Assembly (NCBI GenBank): GCA_946481625.1
Contig: CAMLOZ010000048.1
Span: 1-11,039, forward strand
Reading direction: 5' to 3'
Source: an uncultured Haloferula sp.
GTDB taxonomy: Bacteria > Verrucomicrobiota > Verrucomicrobiae > Verrucomicrobiales > Akkermansiaceae
Length of the DNA: 11,039 nt
In this document: positions 1 to 7,300 of the stretch, one piece after another
How positions within the stretch are numbered: position 1 is the first letter of the stretch
Layout of the letters: each line of letters opens with the position of its first letter
Notes under the pieces: model-generated
Seen by the model: only the letters and a program-made list of their open reading frames with translations
What the model was told of the DNA's origin: nothing
Databases searched by the model: none
Program-made: the position numbers and the translations under genes

Positions 1-2283
1 GCGGACCTTGCCCGTGTCCCCGCCTTCTTCGGGATTCCCGTCGAAGGCGAATTCCTCGAAGTTGCTCAGCCCGTCCCCGTCGGGATCCGCGGCTTTGGCA
101 GCGGCGGGGCCGGACAGGGTCGGGAAGTTCGCGATCCACGGGATGAAGGGGTCGGTAAAGACCGCCAACATGCCGCTGCCGGTGATTTCCGGGCGCTCGA
201 ACTGTGCACCGGAACCGATGGCTCCGTAGGTGCCGTCGGCCATCGGCACGCCACCGATCGTCAGGGCCGCGACCGTGTCGATGTCGAAATGGGTGAGGTC
301 GAGCACCGCCCCGGTCGCGATCTCGACTTCAGCCAGGTCAGCTAACATTGGCGTACCCAGGCTGAGCACACCTTCGAGAACCCTGGTGGCACCGGTGTAG
401 TTGTTGGCCCCATCAAGCGCCATGGTCCCGACGCCGATCTTGGTGAGACCGCCGGACGCTTTCCCGAAGGCACCCGACTGGTCCGTCAGCGGACTGGAGA
501 CCACCAGATCGACATCCGCGTTGCCCGTGACATCCGCCACGTTGAAGAAGGTTTCGCTGGAAAGGTGATTGGCCTTGCCGACGCTCTGGATAAGCGACAT
601 GGCGGTGCCGGTGACCGTGATATCGCCCTTGAACTGGTAGCCCAGGTAGTCGCCCGTGTCGCTTGACGACTGGCCGAGGACAGCCCCGTTCAGCGTGATG
701 TGGCCGATCTGGTTGTAACGGGCGGACTCCATCGTGCTCCCGTTGAGGATGATTTCCGGCAACAGCGAGGCGTTTGTCGCGGCATTGCCGAAGACATCGT
801 TGCTCATGAACGAAAGCGCTCCCGGCGCGTTGACGGTGATGGTGCGCCCGGCCACCTGGCAATTGCCGAAGCTGGTCCAGTTCGCAGCGGCGAAGACCCA
901 TGTGTTCGCGACGAAGAGGCCGTCATCAATGGTCACCGGCCCGGTGAAGGAGCCGCCGCCGTTGCTGGTCACCGTGGCGGGGCCTTTCTTGACCAGGGAT
1001 ACCGGACCCGCGCCGGTGGTATCGTTGATCTGGCAACCATAGCTGCCGTCCACCGCCATGTCCAAAGTGAGGGTCGCGGGCGTAGTGGAGGTATTGGTGA
1101 TCGCGCCGCCGCCGAGGCCGGTCAACGCACCGACGGTGACATTGAGGCCGTTCAAATCCAGCGAGCCGCCGTTCACCGCCAGCGCGGCGGTGCTCCCGCC
1201 AAGCGCCTCGGCGTGGTCGAGGGCAAGGACACCCTGTTCGATGATCGTGCCGCCGGTGTAGGTGTTGGCACCGCCGAGACGGACCGGTCCCGCGCCGATC
1301 TTGGTGAGCGAGCCGGAGCCGCTGACGACGGAGTTCACCGCCAGCGTGCTGGAGGATTTGTTTTTCCAAAGCTGGTTCGCTCCCAAAACGACCTCGCCGG
1401 TGCTGTCCAGGGAAAGACCGCCCGCTGCGGCCTGATCCAGCCAGATGCCGTCCGCGCCGAGCGTGAGATTGTGGGAGCCGCCGATCGAAACGGGTCCCGA
1501 ACCCGCGGTGACGACGATCGACTTCACGTTCTGGTCGGCACCGAGCAGGTTTACCAGGTTGGCCGCTCCAGTGGCAGCGAAGGCGATGCCCGCCGAGCCA
1601 TCTGTCGGCAGCGGCCCGCCCGGCACGGTACCCGCTTCGTCGGATGTCCAATTGAGCGAGGTCCATTGGTCGTCCACATCGCCTTTCCAATACAAGTTGG
1701 TGGCCGGGGGCGGATCGGTCACCACGGTGTTGGTGAAATTGTCCACGTAGAAGACCGCGTTCGGGGAGGTGACGCCACCGTGGCCGAAATTGAATCTCAA
1801 GTGGATCTGGCCGGAGTTGCTGGAGGCCATGCCGGCGGCCTGGGCGACCGTAAGCGGGAAGGTGAGCGTTTGGGGAGGTGCATCGACCGGCACGTCCCTC
1901 ACCGCGATGGGGCTCCACCCGAGATTGTCGGCCTGAAGAATGATTTCAATCTGAGGTGTCGCAAACCACGAGTTGTATCCTGGATTCGGGTAAAACGCGT
2001 CGAGCTTCAGTTCGGTGGCATCGGTGAAGATGGCCTGCAATTGCTCCGCTGACAGCGTGATCGAAGTGCCGATGTTCCACCAATTGTTCGTCCCTGCGAA
2101 CGGCTGGGTGACCGCGAGGGACTGGAGACCGTCGGTAGGTGCCGTGGTCGAAGTTGCCACGGAATTCGGGGGGCCAGCCGCCCACCCTTCGGTATCGGTT
2201 TCCCACGAAAAGATCGGGGCGGCGGAGCAAACGGGAGCCGCGAGCGCGGCGGCGACGAGGCAGAGTGAAGTCTTGGGCTTCAT
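1..2283 (-). CDS. Autotransporter-associated beta-strand repeat protein with N-terminal jelly-roll domain (3' end cut by window)
   Basis: The frame is open from ATG at 2283 to base 1 (761 codons, no stop), so the C terminus lies outside the window. Residues 1-21 (MKPKTSLCLVAAALAAPVCSA) form a signal peptide. Residues about 22-188 look like a jelly-roll, carbohydrate-binding-like beta-sandwich starting with SWETDTEGW and related to the next gene upstream. From about 200, after LYWKGDVDDQWTSLNW, the protein becomes a Gly/Thr/Asn-rich beta-helix. It contains two clear autotransporter-associated beta-strand repeats, LTKIGAGPVRLGGANTYTGG (from about 326) and LTKIGVGTMALDGANNYTGA (from about 613). 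The visible end carries DPDGDGLSNFEEF (733-745), the calcium-binding-like segment that in verrucomicrobial proteins precedes a small C-terminal domain. It is probably a large surface or extracellular adhesive or glycan-binding protein; no catalytic motif is visible. It lies 33 bases after the PEP-CTERM gene, probably in one operon. The start is supported by the signal peptide and an upstream AACCCAA element. Confidence 0.88.
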   Translation of the reverse strand, partial: MKPKTSLCLVAAALAAPVCSAAPIFSWETDTEGWAAGPPNSVATSTTAPTDGLQSLAVTQPFAGTNNWWNIGTSITLSAEQLQAIFTDATELKLDAFYPNPGYNSWFATPQIEIILQADNLGWSPIAVRDVPVDAPPQTLTFPLTVAQAAGMASSNSGQIHLRFNFGHGGVTSPNAVFYVDNFTNTVVTDPPPATNLYWKGDVDDQWTSLNWTSDEAGTVPGGPLPTDGSAGIAFAATGAANLVNLLGADQNVKSIVVTAGSGPVSIGGSHNLTLGADGIWLDQAAAGGLSLDSTGEVVLGANQLWKNKSSSTLAVNSVVSGSGSLTKIGAGPVRLGGANTYTGGTIIEQGVLALDHAEALGGSTAALAVNGGSLDLNGLNVTVGALTGLGGGAITNTSTTPATLTLDMAVDGSYGCQINDTTGAGPVSLVKKGPATVTSNGGGSFTGPVTIDDGLFVANTWVFAAANWTSFGNCQVAGRTITVNAPGALSFMSNDVFGNAATNASLLPEIILNGSTMESARYNQIGHITLNGAVLGQSSSDTGDYLGYQFKGDITVTGTAMSLIQSVGKANHLSSETFFNVADVTGNADVDLVVSSPLTDQSGAFGKASGGLTKIGVGTMALDGANNYTGATRVLEGVLSLGTPMLADLAEVEIATGAVLDLTHFDIDTVAALTIGGVPMADGTYGAIGSGAQFERPEITGSGMLAVFTDPFIPWIANFPTLSGPAAAKAADPDGDGLSNFEEFAFDGNPEEGGDTGKVR

Positions 2284-2290
2284 GATTTCA

Positions 2291-2297
2291 TTGGGTT
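2291..2297 (-). promoter_or_regulatory. AACCCAA element 7 bases before the beta-helix protein start
   Basis: The minus strand reads CCTAACCCAATGAAATC before the ATG at 2283. There is no purine-rich Shine-Dalgarno stretch. The same heptamer lies at nearly the same distance before two other genes here. Its role is unknown: translation initiation or a leader element. Confidence 0.45.
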
Positions 2298-2316
2298 AGG
2301 ACTGAACGGAAGCGGC

Positions 2317-2988
2317 TCAGCGCCGGCGGCGGAGGAACGCGATCAAACCGGCGGCCGACACGACGAGGGAGGACGAAGGTTCCGGCACCGAAGTGACGGA
2401 AATGTTGTCGATGGCGAAGGTCTGGGTGCCGTTGTCGAGGCCATCCCCGCCGCCGGCCCAGGTGCCGACATGCCAGGCGAAAGCGACGCTGGACCAGCCA
2501 AGGCCGGAGTCCGTGATCGCGGCGGCATGGGGAGTCATGTCCCAGGTGAGCGTGGCGAAACCTCCGTTGGTCAGAGTGCCGCTCGCGGGCGCGTGGGAGG
2601 ACCAACCGTTGCTGTTGTTCAGGATCATCACGAGGTTGTTGGCGTAAACGCCCCAGCCATTCGGGTTCGCCCAGTCGGAGAAAACGTCCAAGGTCAGCGT
2701 GATGGCACCCGCATCCATGAAGCTGCGCGGGTCCTTCTCCAGGATGGTGTTCATCGTCCAACCGGAAAAACCCGCCGGGACGGTGAACGTATTCGCGGCG
2801 CTAAAGATGCCGTCGGTGGCGTGGACCGAGTCCACGGTGGTGGCCACGCCATTGAGAGTTCCTGCTCCCCACCCGTTCAGGGTGCCGGATTCAAAGGACT
2901 CGATGACCGCAGCGTGAGCGGTGGATACGCTGAAAACAAGGGAGGATGCGGCGACAAGGCTCCGCCAGGATGGGGTTTTCAATCTCAT
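2317..2988 (-). CDS. PEP-CTERM sorted secreted jelly-roll protein
   Basis: A 223-residue exported protein. Residues 1-26 are a signal peptide ending THA before AVIESFESG. Residues about 27-198 are a single beta-rich domain (ESFESGTLNGW, then ITLTLDVFSDW and FAIDNISV), resembling jelly-roll carbohydrate-binding domains but not assignable to a numbered family by eye. The C terminus is a textbook PEP-CTERM signal: VPEPSSS at 201-207, a short hydrophobic helix LVVSAAGLIAFL, and a final RRRR. Such tails are recognised by exosortase, which removes them and sends the protein to the cell surface or matrix; no exosortase gene is in the window. It is the first gene of a probable two-gene unit with the beta-helix protein, whose N-terminal domain looks homologous. 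No Shine-Dalgarno sequence is seen; AACCCAA lies 8 bases before the ATG. The function is likely glycan binding or matrix attachment, by inference. Confidence 0.93.
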   Translation of the reverse strand: MRLKTPSWRSLVAASSLVFSVSTAHAAVIESFESGTLNGWGAGTLNGVATTVDSVHATDGIFSAANTFTVPAGFSGWTMNTILEKDPRSFMDAGAITLTLDVFSDWANPNGWGVYANNLVMILNNSNGWSSHAPASGTLTNGGFATLTWDMTPHAAAITDSGLGWSSVAFAWHVGTWAGGGDGLDNGTQTFAIDNISVTSVPEPSSSLVVSAAGLIAFLRRRR

Positions 2989-2996
2989 GGGTCTTG

Positions 2997-3003
2997 TTGG
3001 GTT
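2997..3003 (-). promoter_or_regulatory. AACCCAA element 8 bases before the PEP-CTERM gene start
   Basis: The minus strand reads CCAACCCAACAAGACCC before the ATG at 2988, with no Shine-Dalgarno stretch. The nine-base core CCAACCCAA is identical to the one before the SGNH hydrolase gene. Confidence 0.45.
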
Positions 3004-3074
3004 GGGAGTAAAAGGGGCTGAGTCTGTCCGGAGTCGCCGCTGCGGCCACGCCTCGACGGGAAGCAGCGGCCGCG

Positions 3075-3080
3075 GTTATA
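3075..3080 (-). promoter_or_regulatory. Weak -10-like TATAAC upstream of the PEP-CTERM gene
   Basis: The minus strand reads AAATATAACC here, one of few AT-rich spots in the gap, 86 bases before the ATG at 2988. The expected -35 position (3098-3103) reads GGCACC and is not convincing. The call rests on the -10-like hexamer and position only. Confidence 0.2.
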
Positions 3081-3091
3081 TTTCCGGGAGG

Positions 3092-3132
3092 AGGGCGGGT
3101 GCCGTCGCTTGGTTCGAACCAGCGCTCGCCCT
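3092..3132. repeat. Nested inverted repeat centred on TGGTTCGAACCA
   Basis: A perfect 12-base palindrome TGGTTCGAACCA (3110-3121) is flanked by CGC/GCG and, further out, AGGGCG (3092-3097) pairing with CGCCCT (3127-3132). The outer arms are joined through an uneven internal loop. It lies about 120 bases upstream of the PEP-CTERM gene, just above a weak TATAAC (3075-3080, minus strand). It may be a regulator site or part of a dispersed repeat. Confidence 0.45.
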
Positions 3133-3151
3133 CTGGGTTCGCTAACATGGC

Positions 3152-3172
3152 ACCACGGACCCGCTCCGTGGT
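3152..3172. repeat. Perfect 8-bp hairpin ACCACGGA / TCCGTGGT
   Basis: ACCACGGA (3152-3159) and TCCGTGGT (3165-3172) are exact reverse complements around the 5-base loop CCCGC. No T tract follows on either strand, so a simple terminator is unlikely. Together with the palindrome 20 bases to the left it may belong to one mobile or structural intergenic element. Confidence 0.5.
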
Positions 3173-3299
3173 CCACGTCGCCAAGGAGGGTTTTTGAATC
3201 CCCCCGTTCAGGGGATGGGCTGGTGTGCACCGGGGAAAGGCATCGGCCGCGTGACCACGTGCCAGGGCATCAGGAAGCCCGGCATCGCCCCTTTTTTAC

Positions 3300-3570
3300 C
3301 CTTCAGGCTCTCCGGCGATCGCCCCGGGTGTGCCGGCCCCGAGATAAACCCGACAACACCTGCGGATCTCCGGTGAGACCGTTGACGGAGACGAAGCGGT
3401 GGAGGTCGTAGTTGATCCGGCTCCCCGCCCTGCCAGTGTCATCGCAGCGATGATTCCATCCACCACGTCGGTGCGCGCCCACAGGAAGACCGCGGGATAC
3501 CGCATCCCGACGGCAGGATCGCCGAAGCCGATCTGACCGCCCTTTCCACCTTCGTGATCTTCAGCCGGCG
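3300..3570 (-). pseudogene. Coding-like relic with frame changes
   Basis: No single frame gives a convincing protein, but consecutive pieces in different minus-strand frames have strongly GC-ending codons. These are FRRRLKITKVE (about 3545-3577), then QIGFGDPAVGMRYPAVFLWA and RTDVVDGIIAAMT in a second frame (about 3437-3536), then RINYDLHRFVSVNGLTGD in a third (about 3365-3420). This is what a gene fragment with small insertions or deletions would look like. The first piece faintly resembles the start of the small C-terminal domain of verrucomicrobial exported proteins (compare LLRIAAMQASGDD in the GH74 protein), but I cannot name the parent. It could also be chance in GC-rich DNA. Confidence 0.28.
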
Positions 3571-3582
3571 GCGGAACCTGAA

Positions 3583-3610
3583 CCGCCCTGTCCGGGCTCC
3601 GGCAGGGCGG
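3583..3610 (-). terminator. Strong GC hairpin after the SGNH hydrolase gene (probable terminator)
   Basis: On the plus strand CCGCCCTG pairs with CAGGGCGG (8 bp), then one unpaired T, then CCGG pairs with CCGG around a 3-base loop. It begins 36 bases after the stop of the SGNH gene. The minus-strand sequence that follows is TTCAGGTTCC, only a weak T tract, so termination may be imperfect or Rho-assisted. Position and stem strength are the evidence. Confidence 0.6.
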
Positions 3611-3646
3611 CGATTGGGATCCGGGCGAGGTTATTTCATCCGACAA

Positions 3647-4306
3647 TCATGGCGTCGCGGCGATGGTGGCGGCGATGACGCCCGCCCCCTGCGTCGTGGG
3701 ATGCACGCCATCGCTGAAGAGGCCCGGCTCATCGAGCAGCGGCGTGTTGTTGTCGATCATGGTCACGCCGGTGGCGGTGGCGACGGCCCGGACGGCCGGA
3801 ACAAGCGTGTTCTGGACGAACGCGGGATCGAAGGCCGTGCCAAAGGGATTGGGCGTGAACACCGGCGGCGGCAGGCAGATGTAAACCCGCGGCTGGGTGG
3901 ACAATCCCTTGTATTTCGCGATCAGCGCGCGGTAGTCGGCATCGAACTTCACGGCGTTCCAGTTCCACGGTTTGGAATCGTTGGTGCCGAGCATGATCAC
4001 GACGATGTCCGGCTTAAATTGCAGGCTGCCGCGATACGCCCACGAGTTCCAGTAGGTGTAGTCCGAGCGCTTTTGCACCGTGGCTCCGGAAAGCCCGAAG
4101 TTGCCGACGTTGTAGCCGCTGCCGAGCAAGACCTGGAGCTGCGCGGGGTAGCTCTCCACGCCCGGATTCTGCAGCGCGTAGCCGGCCGTGATGCTGTCGC
4201 CGACGCAAGCCACCTTGACTTGCGCCCAGGCGGATTGGAGGCCGAGCAGGAGCGCGGCACCTGTGGCGAGCATTTTGCCGAAGCGGCGTTTGGTGAGGTA
4301 GTTCAT
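3647..4306 (-). CDS. Secreted SGNH/GDSL-type hydrolase (probable carbohydrate esterase)
   Basis: A 219-residue protein with a signal peptide (residues 1-29, ending QSAWAQ). All SGNH blocks are visible: block I VACVGDSITAG with nucleophile Ser38; block II NFGLSGAT with Gly71 or Gly74 as oxyanion residue; block III IMLGTNDS with Asn109; block V SDGVHPT with Asp199 and His202 completing the triad. The length is normal for a single-domain family member, so it is intact. Family knowledge gives hydrolysis of ester bonds, typically acetyl groups on polysaccharides or acyl esters. The substrate cannot be read from the sequence. Its position 48 bases behind a GH74 xyloglucanase gene suggests de-esterification of plant hemicellulose, which is inference. 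No Shine-Dalgarno sequence is seen; CCAACCCAA lies 7 bases before the ATG. A strong hairpin follows 36 bases after the stop, so this is probably the last gene of its transcript. Alternatives are an arylesterase or a lysophospholipase-like enzyme. Confidence 0.93.
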   Translation of the reverse strand: MNYLTKRRFGKMLATGAALLLGLQSAWAQVKVACVGDSITAGYALQNPGVESYPAQLQVLLGSGYNVGNFGLSGATVQKRSDYTYWNSWAYRGSLQFKPDIVVIMLGTNDSKPWNWNAVKFDADYRALIAKYKGLSTQPRVYICLPPPVFTPNPFGTAFDPAFVQNTLVPAVRAVATATGVTMIDNNTPLLDEPGLFSDGVHPTTQGAGVIAATIAATP

Positions 4307-4313
4307 GGGTTGT

Positions 4314-4320
4314 TTGGGTT
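4314..4320 (-). promoter_or_regulatory. AACCCAA element 7 bases before the SGNH hydrolase start
   Basis: The minus strand reads CCAACCCAAACAACCC before the ATG at 4306. It lies inside the 48-base gap behind the GH74 gene, so a role in translation is more likely than one in promoter function. Confidence 0.45.
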
Positions 4321-4354
4321 GGTTTTCGGTTTCTCCATGGGAGAGGGGTCCGGA

Positions 4355-7300
4355 TCACCACGCGACGACGATCCGGTAAAAGCGCTTGGTTTGGGCCCCG
4401 CCTGATAGATCCGTTATTTGGATCGGAGCGCCGGTGCCGGAAATGTTGTCCTGCACCGTGGACCACGAGCCTTCTAACAAAGTATCGGAACGCTCCACGC
4501 GGTAGGTGCGGCCGGGGGTGCTCGGGAAGGTAAGCTGCATGTCGTCGCCGCTGGCCTGCATGGCGGCGATCCGCAGCAGGCTTGCGCGGTTGTTCGGATC
4601 GGTGCCGCTGACGTATTCCTGATCGTTGAGCCAGCCGTCGCCGTCGGGGTCGGCGCTGTCGGCTGAGTCGCCGGCGTTGGCGATGGAACCGAAGTTCGCA
4701 AGCCGCCAGTTTTCCAAGGTGGTGTAAGTTGTGGCCGACGCGGCGCTGGACCCGGTTCCAACACCGGGCTGGCCGTTCGCTGCGACGGTGTAGTACCAGG
4801 TCACGCCGTCGACCAGGCCGGTGTCCGCGTAGCTCGTCCCGGAAACCCCGGTGGCCAGCTCCGTGTAGGGTCCGCCGCTGCTGCCGGAGCGTTTGACGAC
4901 GTAGTCGGTGGCCCCGTCCACAGCGCTCCATGACAGCGCGATCTGCGAGCTGCCACCCGTGGCCGTCACGTTCTGCGGCGCGGGGAGCGGGTTCGCGGTG
5001 AGGGTGATGTGGTTCAGGTTCCAAGCCCCGCCATCGAAGTAAACGCGCATGACGTGCTGGCCGGCGGCGAGGGCGATGTTCGGGGCGGTGACGTCGGTGT
5101 AAGTCTGCCAGCCGCCGGTGGCGGGAGCGTTCATCAGACCGGTGACATCGATGCCATCGAACTCGACATGCCCTTGGATCGGCAAGGACGCGGAGGCCGC
5201 CCGCAGCGCGATGGCATAGCTGCCGGTGTGGGCGACATTGACCGTGTATTCGAGCCACTCGCCCGCGCCGGCCCAACCCACGTTGTAGCCGCCTTCCCCG
5301 CAGGCCTCCAGGTCGACGCCGTCGGAGCGATACTGGCCGCCGTTGTTGCCGGTGTCGTTGTCGTTGTAGGCGAAACCCGGGCCGCCGATGTCGTAATCTT
5401 CCGCCTGGATCACCCCGGGCACCGGCCAGGGCGTGCCGCCATAGGGTGACCTGGCGAGTCCGGCGACTTCGGCCGAGGAGAGGACGCGGTCGTAGAGGCG
5501 CACGTCGTCGAGCGTGCCATTCAGGAAATTGTTGCCGGTTTGCAGGCTGCCGATGCGCAGGCTGGCGGGAAGCGTGCGCGAACCGGTCGGGCCGGTGCCG
5601 CTGCCGCGCGGCGCGCCGTCCACATACACGGCCATCGCGCCGCTGGTGTTGTCGCGGGTGGCGACGAGGTGATGCCATGCACCGTCGTTGATGTTCACCG
5701 AGGAAGCGAGGGTCGTGTCGCCGCCCGTCGAGCCGACGCCGAGCACGAACTTGCCGTTGACGACGGACGTGCCCCAGTCGGCCCCTCCCCCGCCGACTTC
5801 GCCGTCCACGAGGCCCTTGCCAGCCCACCACTGAGCGTTGGCGGCACCTGCGGTGTCGGTCGTTTTCACCCACATCGCGACGGTGAAGTCATCGGTGACG
5901 GAGCGCGGGATGACAACGCTGCCGCTGGTGCCGTCGAACTGCGCGGCCTGCGCGCCGACTCTGCCGGCGACGTAACCGAGCGCGCTGGCGGTGCCGTGGT
6001 TGCCGCTGCCGCTGGTGTCCTGCGCGTTGCCTTCGAAGGCATAGAGCGCACTCGATTCGCGCGGGGTGGCATTCGCTTCGGCCGAGTCGCCGCTCTCGCC
6101 AAAGGCATTCGTCGCTGAAACCACGTAGAAATAGGAGGTGCCGTTGATGAGCCCCGAATCGAGGTAATCGGTCGCCGTCACGCCGCTGGCAACGGTGCTG
6201 TAGGGGCCGCCGCTGACGGTGGCGCGTTTCACGTTGTAGCTGTCCGCCCCCACGGCGGTATTCCAACTCAACTGTACCGACGCGTTGGAAGACGAGGCCG
6301 CCACACTTCCTGGCGTGAACGGTGGCTGATTGGGAATGTCGCCGTAAAGGATGCCGCGTCCGCCTGCGGCGATGTAACAACGCCCGTAGATTCTCGGGTC
6401 GCCGATGACGTTCTGAATGATGCCGTAGCGATGCTGGTCGTCATTGATCCGCGTCCAGCTCGTGCCCTGATTCTCCGAACGATAGATGCCCCAGATGCCG
6501 CCAATCCGGCCGTGCAAGTAAACGACCGGATGCCCGGTGCCGGTGGCGGTGCGGCCGAACCCGACGGTTTGCGCGGCCTCCACGCCCGCCACCTTGGAGA
6601 AGGTCGCGCCCGAATTCGTGGTCCGCCAGAGGCCGTCTGAAACCGCCACCCACAAGCTTCCTTCCTGGCCGTAGGCCGGGCGCATGCTTTCGCCCCACGC
6701 GGTGATCGCGCTCGCGAGCGCGAAGCTCGCTCCGCCGTCCGTGCTGACGAACACCCGGCCCGTGTTCCGATAGTAGAGGTAAAACTTGTTAGGATTCACG
6801 CGGTCGGAAAACAAAAACGGTTGTTCCCACGTTGCCGGCGTCAGGTTGCTGCCGGCGCACGGAATCCAGGTCGCGCCGCTGTCGGTCGAATAGTAGGGCG
6901 CAGAGCCGTAAATGGTCCAAACAAGCCGGGTGCCGTCCGCGGAAATGGCGACCATGCCGGGGCCGCTATCCGTCTGCACGGGCGGCGGAGTCGTGGCGAA
7001 TTGCGACCAGGTGCTTCCGTAGTTGGTCGAAATCAAGCCCCCGCGACTCCCGGAATAAAAGGTGCGCACGACGATGTTCGGACTCTGTTCCGCGAAATCA
7101 ATGCCGTAGCTGTTGCCTCCAAGTGGCCTGAAAATGTCCGTGGCGGGTGGCGAAACATCCAGATTGTAGTGGGAAAAGCCGCCGACATCGCCCATCGCAC
7201 TCCAAAGCTGCGGCCCGCTGGGTGGGCTGGCCAGATTGGTGCCGATGTCGGTGAACGCGTTTTCCTCAATCCCCGTGGAACGGAACTGCCAGGTCGGCGA

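Larger units (their letters stand above)
2989..3646. other. 658-base intergenic region without an intact gene
   Basis: It separates the xyloglucanase block from the PEP-CTERM block. From right to left it holds a terminator-like hairpin, the frame-broken coding-like relic, a short inverted repeat ATCCCC/GGGGAT (3198-3216), an 8-bp hairpin, a nested palindrome, a weak -10-like site and the AACCCAA leader element. Open frames that cross it are short and lack recognisable domains. Confidence 0.6.

Noticed and set aside
700..2052. Long plus-strand open frame of 450 codons
   Set aside because: It is antisense to the beta-helix protein, has no signal or domain, and is rich in Arg/Gly/Asp as expected for the complement of GC-ending codons.
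3101..3130. GGTTCGAACC resembling a tRNA T-arm
   Set aside because: No 7-bp acceptor stem, anticodon arm or D arm could be placed on either strand; the sequence is simply a palindrome.
3217..3291. Short minus-strand ORF encoding MPGFLMPWHVVTRPMP and a few more residues
   Set aside because: Only 25 codons, no ribosome binding site and no similarity I recognise; it lies within degenerate intergenic DNA.
3554..4405. Plus-strand frame of 283 codons over the SGNH hydrolase
   Set aside because: It is antisense to a complete SGNH gene with all catalytic blocks and has no recognisable domain.
4014..5873. Minus-strand frame of 619 codons overlapping the GH74 tail and SGNH gene
   Set aside because: It runs through the stop of one real gene and the start of another, and its product is extremely Arg-rich with no domains; it is a GC-rich frame shadow.
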